NCBI GenBank assembly: GCA_900549355.1
Contig: UROA01000012.1
Coordinates: 1-21,564 of the forward strand
Length of the DNA stretch: 21,564 nt
From: an uncultured Collinsella sp.
GTDB taxonomy: Bacteria; Actinomycetota; Coriobacteriia; Coriobacteriales; Coriobacteriaceae
Reading direction: 5' to 3'
Shown here in pieces: positions 1 to 6,881 of this stretch. The stretch's first letter is position 1. Each line of letters opens with the position of its first letter. The translations under genes were made by a program, and so were the position numbers. The notes under the pieces were generated by a model. The model worked only from the letters and a program-made list of their open reading frames with translations. It was not told where the DNA came from and ran no database searches.

Positions 1-858
1 AAGGGCGGCGTCCTGGCTAAAGTGCACGATATAGAGCGGGGCCTCTCCACGGCGCATGGCGAGCTCGACCGTGCCCTCGAGCGAGGTCGTCACGTAGTCG
101 TAGCTCAGCGGCACGGGGCGCGGGGCATCGACGACCAAGTCGCAGGTAGCACCGGTGTGTTCCTCGAGTGAGGCGGCGATGGCAGTGACATCGCCGAGCG
201 TGGCGCTCATGAGCATGAATTGCGTGTGGGGCAGGGTGAGCAGCGGCACCTGCCAGGCCCAACCGCGGTCGGGGTCGGCAAAGTAGTGGAACTCGTCCAT
301 GGCCACGCAGCCCACGTCGGCATCTTCGCCCTCGCGCAGTGCGTCGTTGGCAAGGATCTCTGCCGTGCAGCAGATGACGGGTGCCTTGGTGTTGATATGC
401 GTGTCGCCGGTGATCATGCCTACGTTATCGCGGCCGAGCACCTGCACAAGGTCGAAAAACTTCTCGCTGACCAGAGCCTTGATGGGAGCCGTGTAGTAGC
501 AGCGCTTGCCCTGAGCCATGCCCATAAAGAGCATGCCCAGCGCGACAAGCGACTTGCCCGATCCGGTCGGTGTTCCCAAAATGACATGGTCACCGGCGGC
601 TAGATCCATGAGGGCCTCTTCCTGGTGGTCCCACAGCTCAATACCGCGATTGCTCGTCCATTCAAAGAAGCGTTCGAAGGCCCGGTCGGGCGTGAGCCAC
701 GGTTCGGGCTCGCTGCCGTCCTCGGGCTCCCACCAGGTGGGGGAGAGCGCACCGAGTGAGCCGAATTCGGCTTCGGTTCCCGTGCCGCCCGAGAACGAGC
801 TGGCGGCGCCGGCGCCGGAAACGGTGCTGGCGGAAGTATCTGTCGTGGTCTGTGCCAT
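1..858 (-). CDS. Ski2-like DEAD/DEAH-box RNA helicase, N-terminal part (partial)
   Basis: Superfamily 2 helicase, expected to unwind RNA using ATP in the cytoplasm. The 286 visible codons run from an ATG at 858 to the left edge in an open frame, so the second RecA domain and C-terminus are missing. After a disordered Ser/Gly-rich N-terminus (about 1-55) comes the first RecA domain: Walker A GTPTGSGKS at 95-103, TAPIKALVSEKF at 123-134, TGD at 150-152, CCTAEILAN at 163-171, motif II DEFH at 188-191 and motif III SAT at 218-220. The run TAPIKALVSEKFFDLV followed by CCTAEILAN resembles the actinobacterial DUF3516-type Ski2-like helicases; the DUF3516 domain itself would lie outside the window. 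A weak GAGAAAG ribosome-binding site precedes the start. The helicase identity is secure; the subfamily is an inference. Confidence 0.88.
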   Translation of the reverse strand, partial: MAQTTTDTSASTVSGAGAASSFSGGTGTEAEFGSLGALSPTWWEPEDGSEPEPWLTPDRAFERFFEWTSNRGIELWDHQEEALMDLAAGDHVILGTPTGSGKSLVALGMLFMGMAQGKRCYYTAPIKALVSEKFFDLVQVLGRDNVGMITGDTHINTKAPVICCTAEILANDALREGEDADVGCVAMDEFHYFADPDRGWAWQVPLLTLPHTQFMLMSATLGDVTAIAASLEEHTGATCDLVVDAPRPVPLSYDYVTTSLEGTVELAMRRGEAPLYIVHFSQDAAL

Positions 859-891
859 GTGGTTGCTTTCTCTCGCGTTTGTCCGCCAACT

Positions 892-921
892 ATTATGGCG
901 TAGCGGCGGCGCGGGGTGCCA
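892..921 (-). promoter_or_regulatory. Candidate promoter of the helicase gene
   Basis: On the minus strand, TGGCAC (921-916), an 18-base spacer and CATAAT (897-892) form a weak sigma-70-like promoter about 35 bases upstream of the helicase ATG. A 5-base inverted repeat, CGCCA at 884-888 with TGGCG at 896-900, overlaps the -10 box. Match by eye only. Confidence 0.3.
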
Positions 922-979
922 GCGCGCGAGAAAATGCAGGAAATGGGCGTTCTGTCCAGCTGTTTGGTGCAGTTGCCAG

Positions 980-1102
980 CTAAGTGAGTAGACTTTTTGC
1001 GATATCGCGAGCACATGGCTTTTGTGCAAGGGATCTACCTGCGGTTTTAGTTTTCGTTATTCGGGTTGTGCTTGGCTATTGCAAAAAAGTCTACTCACTT
1101 AG
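980..1102. repeat. Long inverted repeat, MITE-like or structured intergenic element
   Basis: Arms at 980-1000 and 1081-1102 share the core AAGTGAGTAGACTTTTT in opposite orientation. They match over 21 bases apart from one extra T in the homopolymer of the right arm. The 80-base spacer holds a small hairpin (GCACA at 1011 with TGTGC about ten bases on) and no open reading frame with a ribosome-binding site. The element fills most of the 309-base gap between the helicase start (858) and the trmB-like stop (1168); nothing else is seen in the gap beyond the candidate helicase promoter. It could be a miniature inverted-repeat element, a regulator-binding pair or a long RNA hairpin. No clear target-site duplication is visible. 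Confidence 0.65.
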
Positions 1103-1167
1103 GCTTGACGGTCGTTCATTGGCGCCTATTTGCGCTTGTTTGCTGACGCTGCGACCATCAGAGGCCC

Positions 1168-2007
1168 CTAGGACTCTTGTGGCAGGCGCTTCTTGCCTTT
1201 GCGGGCACGGTTTTTAAAGTTCTCGACGGCCTCTTCCATGCCGAGAGGCACGTAGGTGAGTTCATCGAGGTTGTCGGGCAGGTAGCAGGCAAGGCTTTGC
1301 TCCTGCGCTCGGCCTGCTGCGAGTTGCTCTTCGGTAGGCTTCTCGCCGGGTGTGGCGCAAATGCCATAGACGGCGGCACCCATCTCGCGCGTGCGGCATT
1401 CATATTCGGTCTCGGGGTGCTCGGGATGGTCGCGGCGGACGTCGTCACTAACCCAAAGCGTGTCGTAGCCGGCCGCGGCAAACTGCCCCAGGGCGTAGTC
1501 GCGCAATGGCTTGCTATCGGTTCGCAGCGTGACGGTAGCGCCGACTGCAAAGAGCGAGCGGTAGAGCATCAGATGGTCGACATGGACGAGTCGTTTTTTG
1601 GCGTATTTGGCCTTGGGCTGCGGCGTGGGAAAGTTGATGGTGATGGCATCGAGCTCGCCTGCGGCAAACAGCTGCGGCAGCGATTTGGCACCTCGGGGCA
1701 GGACGAGTGCGTTGGGCAGCTCCTGCTCGCAGATTTTCTGTGCGGCATAGGCGATACAGATGGGCTCCTGGTCCATGCCGATAAAGAGGGTGTCGGGTTC
1801 ACGGTGAGCTCGCTCAACCAGATAGGTGCCTTTGCCACAGCCCAGATCTAGATGAAGGCGGGTGAAGGACGAGCCACCAACCGGCGCACAGGCCTTGCGC
1901 CAATCTCCGGCATAAGCCTCGGGGTTCGTCTCAATCGCATCGGCGTAGCGCTCCAGGCGCTCCTCGAGCACAAAGTTCTTAGGCGTGCGAACGTGGACGG
2001 CTCCCAT
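1168..2007 (-). CDS. trmB: TrmB-like tRNA (guanine-N7) methyltransferase
   Basis: Predicted SAM-dependent methyltransferase that forms 7-methylguanosine at position 46 of tRNA. The 279-residue protein has the Rossmann SAM motif LDLGCGKGTYLVERA (54-67 region), the acidic end of strand 2 (FIGMDQE, 75-81), the family signature region at 125-140 (NFPTPQPKAKYAKKRL), the TD pair at 163-164 and the substrate-side TEYECR at 200-205. The signature is unusual: the normal form is close to N/F-F-x-D-P-W-x-K-x-x-H, whereas here Thr128 replaces the Asp and Tyr135 the His. The tail after residue 240 is longer than usual and basic at its end. The ATG is preceded by AAGGAG at good spacing. It lies downstream of a second methyltransferase on the same strand, across a 118-base gap. 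Family assignment is strong; exact activity is less certain because of the substitutions. Confidence 0.82.
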   Translation of the reverse strand: MGAVHVRTPKNFVLEERLERYADAIETNPEAYAGDWRKACAPVGGSSFTRLHLDLGCGKGTYLVERAHREPDTLFIGMDQEPICIAYAAQKICEQELPNALVLPRGAKSLPQLFAAGELDAITINFPTPQPKAKYAKKRLVHVDHLMLYRSLFAVGATVTLRTDSKPLRDYALGQFAAAGYDTLWVSDDVRRDHPEHPETEYECRTREMGAAVYGICATPGEKPTEEQLAAGRAQEQSLACYLPDNLDELTYVPLGMEEAVENFKNRARKGKKRLPQES

Positions 2008-2029
2008 GAGGCTCCTTGGTCATAAGTGT

Positions 2030-2051
2030 GGAACGCATGGCTGCGCGTTCC
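2030..2051 (-). repeat. Small hairpin in the trmB leader
   Basis: GGAACGC (2030-2036) and GCGTTCC (2045-2051) form a perfect 7-base stem with an 8-base loop, 23 bases upstream of the trmB-like ATG. There is no T-run after it on the minus strand, so it is not a standard terminator. It could be a leader structure or an operator, or have no function. Confidence 0.35.
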
Positions 2052-2125
2052 GTCAATGGGTTGAAAAAGAGTGGGCATAGTTTGCTCGAAAGATGCGGTG
2101 CAGCTCGGCGGCGAGTCGCCGATAC

Positions 2126-2998
2126 CTACAGGCGCTTGAGAATCACATAACGGTTGAGCTCTTCGCTGCGACCGTCGGCATGGAAACGCTCAAGCTCGCG
2201 CACGGGGACCTTGCCGCTCTTGTAGAACGTACGGACGCCGCGCACCAGGTCGGTGATCTGCTGATCGTCAAAGTGATGGCAATAGCGGTAAGCGTGGCGG
2301 TCGTTTTGCCAGCCAATGAGGTGGTCGCCGGCTTCAAACTGCGCTGAATCGTATCCCTCAAACGGCGGGGTGAGCTCGGCGCGGGCCTCGGCGCGAACAG
2401 CCTTGCGCGCCATGCGCTCGTCGTTCATAAACTCCCAAAAGCTGATGGCGATGATGCCGCCCGGGCGCGTCTGGCGCACCAGGGCGTCGAGCACGCGTAC
2501 ACGGTACTCGCATGACGGCACGTGGTGCATAAAGCCAAAGCAGACCGAGATGTCGGCGAGCGGTGCGTCGAAAAGAACATCGGACGTCTCGGCGGGGTTG
2601 AGCTTCATGAGGGCATCGAGCACGTCGAGTTCCTGGAAGTGCAGGTTGGGAATGCGCAGGGCGTGGCCACGTGCATCGATAGCCAAATCCTGACACGAGT
2701 CGACACCATAGAACTCAAACGGGCAACTGGCATCTGCCGAGGGGTTTGCGCCGTCGACGCCCTTGGCGGCAAGTGCGCCGCCGGCGGCAAAGTTCTCGAA
2801 TCGCATGTTGCCGCAGGCGAGATCGAAGACGCGGACGGGATGCTCGATTGTGGCGACGTCGAGCTGTTCGAGTGCGATGTCCATGGTGCGCACCCAGCCG
2901 GGCCACGGGGCCTGGCGCGTATCGGAAAAGGAGGCGGAGTGCTCGCGATAGAACGTATTGTTGAGCTGGATGAGCGATGAGGCGAAATCGCGGTTCAC
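2126..2998 (-). CDS. Trm9/ALKBH8-like SAM-dependent methyltransferase
   Basis: Class I SAM-dependent methyltransferase, 290 residues. In this reading it contains SFSDTRQAPWPGW (23-35), which resembles the FSxTRxxPWP block that opens yeast Trm9 and human ALKBH8 methyltransferase domains. SAM motif I is DLACGNMRFENF (59-70), the acidic strand-2 end is FYGVD (96-100), motif IV is FGFMHHVPS (154-162) and TRPGG is at 177-181. The C-terminal RYCHHFDDQQITDLV (238-252) mirrors the RYYHxFxxGEL region of Trm9. Trm9 methylates 5-carboxymethyluridine at tRNA wobble position 34, the product that Elp3 makes, and an Elp3 gene lies 2 kb away. The GTG at 2998 is chosen because CGGAGGGAG sits 10 bases upstream; the frame stays open further 5' but without a better start. 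The methyltransferase fold is certain; the Trm9-like role is inferred. Confidence 0.8.
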   Translation of the reverse strand: MNRDFASSLIQLNNTFYREHSASFSDTRQAPWPGWVRTMDIALEQLDVATIEHPVRVFDLACGNMRFENFAAGGALAAKGVDGANPSADASCPFEFYGVDSCQDLAIDARGHALRIPNLHFQELDVLDALMKLNPAETSDVLFDAPLADISVCFGFMHHVPSCEYRVRVLDALVRQTRPGGIIAISFWEFMNDERMARKAVRAEARAELTPPFEGYDSAQFEAGDHLIGWQNDRHAYRYCHHFDDQQITDLVRGVRTFYKSGKVPVRELERFHADGRSEELNRYVILKRL

Positions 2999-3030
2999 GG
3001 CGCGGAACTCCCTCCGTTGGCGGTGCGGAA

Positions 3031-3057
3031 TTAACAGTACGACCATACTACCGTTAA
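3031..3057. promoter_or_regulatory. Imperfect palindrome, possible operator
   Basis: TTAACAGTA (3031-3039) and TACCGTTAA (3049-3057) are inverted copies with one mismatch, separated by nine bases. The site lies 33-59 bases upstream of the Trm9-like GTG, in the divergent region shared with the XRE regulator gene. It fits the size of a dimeric regulator site, and the XRE protein encoded at 3266 is a natural candidate ligand. No functional data are available. Confidence 0.4.
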
Positions 3058-3265
3058 CGCCGCAACGGGGACAACCGAGCCGTGGGTCATTGCTTTGTTT
3101 GGACACATTTCCGCAGCTCATATGTGCCCGCAACCGCCGGTTGTCAAAAATCTCACTAGAATAGGTGGCATGCTTTTGGCGGTGGCGGATAGATTTTTAA
3201 CTGTGCAAGGCGCCTTAAGAACAAAAACGGTCCGGCGGCACGGCTGGCATCACATAGGAGGAACC

Positions 3266-3982
3266 ATGAATGTAGAAACTGCGCAGCGGCTCGCCGACCT
3301 TCGTCGCAGCAAGGGTTTTAGCCAAGAAGGGCTGGCACGAAAGCTGGGGCTGTCGCGCCAGGCGGTCAGTAAATGGGAGCGCGCGGAGAGCTCGCCCGAT
3401 ACCGAGAACCTGATCTCGCTCGCCAAACTTTATGGCGTGAGTCTGGACGAGCTGCTCAATCCGAGCGATGAGATTGAGGACGATATCGAGTTTGAGAACG
3501 AGGACCGCGCTCGTCAGCGCGAGGCCGAGGCGGCAGAGCGCGCACGCACCCATGAGGCGGCGGCACGAGCTACCGAGGCGGCAACACAGGCGAGTGACGC
3601 CGCCGCCAAGGCGGCGCAAGCGGCAAGCTGGAGTGCACAGGCCGCTAATGCCGCTACGGCGCAGGCGACGAGTAGCACCGCGGTTGGCTCGACTCCGGTG
3701 AAGGGCCCGTTCCAGTCGTTCCCGTATTGGGCCGTGTGCTGGCTGCTGTTCTTTTTGCTGATGTTCCTGTTTGGTGCCGGACCCTTTGCCGCGCTGATCT
3801 TCTTTACGATTCCCATCTATCACTGGGTGGCGCGTGCACTCGATGGTGATTGGGCACGCGGGGAAATTCAGGTTGGTCCGGCGCCGGCGGCGGCTAGGGC
3901 TCGGAATGCTTCCGCTTCGGTTGATACTGGCGTAGCTACCGCGGCCACCGCTGAGCCATGTGCCAAAGAGGGTGATGAATGA
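3266..3982 (+). CDS. XRE-family HTH regulator with C-terminal membrane segments
   Basis: DNA-binding regulator of 238 residues. The N-terminal helix-turn-helix (about 5-60) is clear: LADLRRSKGFSQEGLARKLG, then SRQAVSKWERAESSPD and LAKLYGVSLDELL. An acidic stretch (about 67-80) and a long Ala-rich, probably helical linker (about 85-145) follow. A very hydrophobic region (about 156-190, starting FPYWAVCWLLFFLLMFLFG) probably makes two membrane passes, and the C-terminal tail is low-complexity. The ATG at 3266 follows AGGAGG at ideal spacing, so the upstream extension of the frame is ignored. Its stop overlaps the next start (ATGA), giving translational coupling to the DUF4097 protein. A membrane-tethered HTH coupled to an anchored beta-protein suggests cell-envelope sensing; that role is inferred. 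Confidence 0.87.
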   Translation: MNVETAQRLADLRRSKGFSQEGLARKLGLSRQAVSKWERAESSPDTENLISLAKLYGVSLDELLNPSDEIEDDIEFENEDRARQREAEAAERARTHEAAARATEAATQASDAAAKAAQAASWSAQAANAATAQATSSTAVGSTPVKGPFQSFPYWAVCWLLFFLLMFLFGAGPFAALIFFTIPIYHWVARALDGDWARGEIQVGPAPAAARARNASASVDTGVATAATAEPCAKEGDE

Positions 3983-4878
3983 TGAAGCTTTCGCATGAAT
4001 CCAAGGTACGCTTGGGCGTTGGCATCGGAGCGTTTGTGCTCATCGTTGGGCTTGTTTTTGGCACTTCGCGGCTATTGGCTCATTCCGATATGGTGCGTAC
4101 GACCGGTATTCTCTCTGGCCATTTGTCTGATTTTGACGATATGTTTGACGATGACGATCTCTTGGACGACGGCAGCTATTCCGCTCGGCCTCAGCAGCTT
4201 TCGTGTACGACCTTTGATGCTGATGAGTTTCGCTACCTCGATTTCGATATCGATGCGGCTACGGTGGACGTCAAGGTTGTTGATGGCAACAAGGCTCGCG
4301 TTATCGAGCGGGGACGCGTTGCCAATGGTATGGATGCCTCCAAGGCCGCGACGCAGAACATCGCATCCGTCGAGGACTCGACGCTCAAGGTTTCTCAGTT
4401 TGGAAGTGATGACGGTAAGGCAATTGACCGCTCGGTTACGGTTGAGCTGCCGCGCCGTGTTGCCGAACATCTGAAGGGAGTCAACGCGCACGTGGGCTCG
4501 GGTGATCTGCAGATTGCCGGTGTCACCTGTGATGGTTTCGACCTTTTCCTGGGTGCGGGAGATGTAGAGTTTGCGGGCAGCGTGACTGATGCGCTTAGTG
4601 CAGAGGTCGGGTCGGGCGATGTAACGTTCGAGCTCTACCAGGCCCCCGCGAAGTCGATGGACGTGAGTGTGGGCTCGGGCGATGTGGAGATGACGGTTCC
4701 GAACTCGACGGGCTTTAAGGCGAGCCTCACCTTGGGCAGCGGCGACTTCGAGAGCGATTTCCTTCCGCTTGGCTACGACGGCGAGACCATTTTGAATCTT
4801 GAATTCGATAATGGCGATAAGTCCGCCACGTATCGTTTTGAGGTTGGTTCGGGTGACATGTCATTTGATTCAGAGTGA
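3979..4878 (+). CDS. Membrane-anchored DUF4097-type beta-repeat protein
   Basis: Envelope protein of 299 residues with one N-terminal membrane segment (about 10-34, VRLGVGIGAFVLIVGLVFG) and an Asp-rich stretch (about 51-66). The rest is a repetitive beta structure marked by six copies of a G-S/A-G-D turn (VGSGDLQI, LGAGDVEF, VGSGDVTF, VGSGDVEM, LGSGDFES, VGSGDMSF) about 17-25 residues apart. This is the pattern of DUF4097 proteins (YvlB/LiaG-like), often encoded beside PspC-like or XRE-type envelope-stress regulators. ATG codons at 3979 and 3982 are both possible; the first overlaps the stop of the upstream XRE gene by four bases. A strong terminator follows. Domain and topology are well supported; the ligand and function are unknown. 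Confidence 0.85.
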   Translation: MMKLSHESKVRLGVGIGAFVLIVGLVFGTSRLLAHSDMVRTTGILSGHLSDFDDMFDDDDLLDDGSYSARPQQLSCTTFDADEFRYLDFDIDAATVDVKVVDGNKARVIERGRVANGMDASKAATQNIASVEDSTLKVSQFGSDDGKAIDRSVTVELPRRVAEHLKGVNAHVGSGDLQIAGVTCDGFDLFLGAGDVEFAGSVTDALSAEVGSGDVTFELYQAPAKSMDVSVGSGDVEMTVPNSTGFKASLTLGSGDFESDFLPLGYDGETILNLEFDNGDKSATYRFEVGSGDMSFDSE

Positions 4879-4924
4879 CGGGCGGTTATCGAAGACTTAT
4901 AAACCATAGCTGCGCTCTTTGATG

Positions 4925-4966
4925 AAGGCGCCGAAGCCGAGATCGGCTCCGGCGCCTTTGCCTTTA
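4925..4966 (+). terminator. Rho-independent terminator after the XRE/DUF4097 pair
   Basis: AAGGCGCCG (4925-4933) pairs with CGGCGCCTT (4950-4958). Inside that, AGCCG pairs with CGGCT across one A/C mismatch, with a four-base loop. The following bases are T-rich (TTGCCTTT). The hairpin sits only about 10 bases before the elp3 ATG, so it insulates elp3 from the upstream operon. Confidence 0.8.
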
Positions 4967-4970
4967 CAAT
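4965..4970 (+). promoter_or_regulatory. Candidate -10 box giving leaderless elp3 mRNA
   Basis: TACAAT at 4965-4970 matches the sigma-70 -10 consensus in five of six bases and lies seven bases before the A of the elp3 ATG (4977). Transcription would then start at or next to the start codon. No good -35 box is visible; the expected place is inside the terminator stem. The GGGGG before the ATG is too close to act as a normal ribosome-binding site, which fits leaderless translation. Confidence 0.45.
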
Positions 4971-4976
4971 GGGGGC

Positions 4977-6881
4977 ATGGAACAGATTATCTTGAACATA
5001 CTCGATGCTCTGCGTCGCGGCGAGACCGTGGACGACAAGGCGCTCGTCAAACTGATACATGCCGAGGCGCGCCGTGAGGGTGCCGACAAACGTGACCTGG
5101 CCAAGCGCCGCCTGCTGCCATTCTACCAGCGGGTTAAACGCGAGGAGCCGGCTCGGTGGGCTGCGTGGAATGTTGATGCCGATCTGGAACGCCAGCTGCT
5201 GCGGGTGCTGAGGATGAAGCCTCGTCGCACGGCTTCGGGCGTGGCGACCATTACCGTCATCACCAAGCCCTGGCCGTGCTCGGGCGATTGCCTGTTTTGC
5301 CCCAACGATCTGCGCATGCCCAAAAGCTATCTGCACGCCGAGCCGGCGTGCGCCCGTGCAGAGCAAAATTGCTTTGACCCGTATCTGCAGGTGAGCGCTC
5401 GTCTGACCGCGCTTTCGCAGATGGGGCATGCGACCGACAAGATAGAGCTCATCGTGCTCGGTGGCACCTGGAGCGACTATCCGCAAGGGTATCAGACGTG
5501 GTTTATGTCGGGGCTCTTCCGTGCGCTCAATGACGATGCCGTCGCCGGCGTGGCGGCAAACCCCATGTTGGCGCGTCCGGGCATCAGCCGTGCCGAGGCG
5601 GGGCGCCTGCTCGATGACGCTCCCGCCGATGCCCTGCCGCCGGTGGTAACAGAGCGCCGCGAGCGCTATCGGGCCGCCGGCATTGCGACAGACGAGGTCG
5701 AGCTTGCTGCCGGCGTTGCCGACGAGCAGGGGCGTGTGAATGCTGCCGTGGGCGGCTACAACCGCGCAGTGCGTCGCCTGTACGGCCCTGGTACGCCGTG
5801 GGGCGAGGTCGCCGAGTGGCAGATGGCAACGATGGAGGAGCTTGAGCACCAGCAGCGCACCAACGAGACGGCGAAGCATCGCGTGGTGGGGCTTGTTATC
5901 GAGACGCGCCCCGATGCAGTAACGCCGCAGGCCCTCACGCTTATCCGCCGCCTGGGCTGCACCAAGATTCAGATGGGTATTCAGAGCCTTGACCAGCACC
6001 TGCTCGATATCAACGAGCGTCGCATTTCGGTGGCGCAGATCGAGCGGGCGTTTTCGCTTGCGCGCCTGTTTGGCTTTAAGATCCACGCGCATTTTATGCT
6101 CAACTTGCTGGGCGCCACGCCCGAGGGGGACAAGCGCGACTACGAACGCTTTATGACCGAAGGGGCCTTTATGCCCGACGAGGTCAAGGTCTACCCGTGT
6201 GCGCTCATCGAGGGCTCGCGTCTGGTGGGCTGCTACGAGCGCGGCGAGTGGCGCCCCTATACCGAGGAAGAACTGCTCGATGTGTTGGCCGACGACATCG
6301 TGGTGACGCCGGCGTTCTGCCGCATCAGTCGCATGATCCGTGACTTTAGCTCCGACGACATTATGGTGGGCAACAAGAAACCCAACCTGCGTCAGCTCGT
6401 CGAAAACCGCTTGGCCGCTCGGGGTGACGGTGCGACGGTGCGCGAGATTCGCTATCGCGAGATCAGCACGGCGGGTGCCGACTTGGATGAGCTATCTCTT
6501 GATGAGGTCGCTTACGAGACGCCGGTGACGCGTGAACGCTTTTTGCAGTGGGTGACGCCCGAAGGCAAGATCGCCGGCTTTTTGCGCCTGTCGCTGCCCG
6601 TTCGCGCTTTTGTTGCCGCACATGCGGACGAGTTGCCGACGATGCCGGACGAGGCGATGATTCGCGAGGTGCACGTGTATGGCATGGCGGCACGCGTGGG
6701 CGACCAGGGCCAGGCGGCGCAGCATCACGGGTTGGGGCGTTTGCTCGTAGAGCGTGCGTGCGAGATTGCCCGGGATGCCGGCTATGCGCGCGTCAACGTG
6801 ATCAGCGCGATTGGTACGCGCGAGTACTATCGCCATTTGGGTTTTTACGATCATGGACTCTATCTGCAAAAGGAGCTCTAG
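4977..6881 (+). CDS. elp3: Elp3-type radical SAM / GNAT tRNA uridine-34 modification enzyme
   Basis: Predicted to install the 5-carboxymethyl group on wobble uridine of tRNA, using a radical SAM [4Fe-4S] centre and acetyl-CoA. The 634-residue protein has the radical SAM cysteines C101, C105 and C108 (CSGDCLFC), GHATDKIELIVLGGTW, ETRPD (about 308), GCTKIQMGIQSLD and HFMLNLLGATPEGD. It ends in an acetyltransferase domain: VHVYGMAARV (about 564 on), acetyl-CoA loop QHHGLGRLLVERA (about 582 on) and GTREYYRHLGF. These match eukaryotic Elp3 block for block. The stretch between GGTW and ETRPD (about 165-305) is some 100 residues longer than in yeast Elp3. The ATG follows a terminator and a -10-like box with no normal leader. 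The next gene starts at the base after its stop. No other Elongator subunit is seen, as expected for bacterial Elp3. Confidence 0.93.
   Translation: MEQIILNILDALRRGETVDDKALVKLIHAEARREGADKRDLAKRRLLPFYQRVKREEPARWAAWNVDADLERQLLRVLRMKPRRTASGVATITVITKPWPCSGDCLFCPNDLRMPKSYLHAEPACARAEQNCFDPYLQVSARLTALSQMGHATDKIELIVLGGTWSDYPQGYQTWFMSGLFRALNDDAVAGVAANPMLARPGISRAEAGRLLDDAPADALPPVVTERRERYRAAGIATDEVELAAGVADEQGRVNAAVGGYNRAVRRLYGPGTPWGEVAEWQMATMEELEHQQRTNETAKHRVVGLVIETRPDAVTPQALTLIRRLGCTKIQMGIQSLDQHLLDINERRISVAQIERAFSLARLFGFKIHAHFMLNLLGATPEGDKRDYERFMTEGAFMPDEVKVYPCALIEGSRLVGCYERGEWRPYTEEELLDVLADDIVVTPAFCRISRMIRDFSSDDIMVGNKKPNLRQLVENRLAARGDGATVREIRYREISTAGADLDELSLDEVAYETPVTRERFLQWVTPEGKIAGFLRLSLPVRAFVAAHADELPTMPDEAMIREVHVYGMAARVGDQGQAAQHHGLGRLLVERACEIARDAGYARVNVISAIGTREYYRHLGFYDHGLYLQKEL

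Noticed and set aside
984..1217. 77-codon plus-strand open frame in the gap after the helicase
   Set aside because: It starts inside the inverted-repeat arm, lacks a ribosome-binding site, runs into the trmB-like gene on the other strand and has no recognisable features.
2999..3133. 45-codon N-terminal extension of the Trm9-like protein containing CPRCG, suggestive of a zinc ribbon
   Set aside because: The GTG at 2998 has a much better ribosome-binding site, the extension overlaps the operator-like palindrome, and only one Cys pair is present.
3207..3216. Ten-base palindrome AAGGCGCCTT upstream of the XRE gene
   Set aside because: Short GC-rich palindromes of this kind are common in this base composition, and nothing else supports a function.
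3095..3265. 57-codon N-terminal extension of the XRE regulator
   Set aside because: An AGGAGG site immediately before the ATG at 3266 and the normal start of the HTH domain show that the extension is untranslated.
4773..6092. 439-codon minus-strand open frame antisense to elp3
   Set aside because: It is the mirror of a strongly supported gene. Its protein is Arg/His/Leu-rich without domains, and such long antisense frames are expected from high third-position GC.
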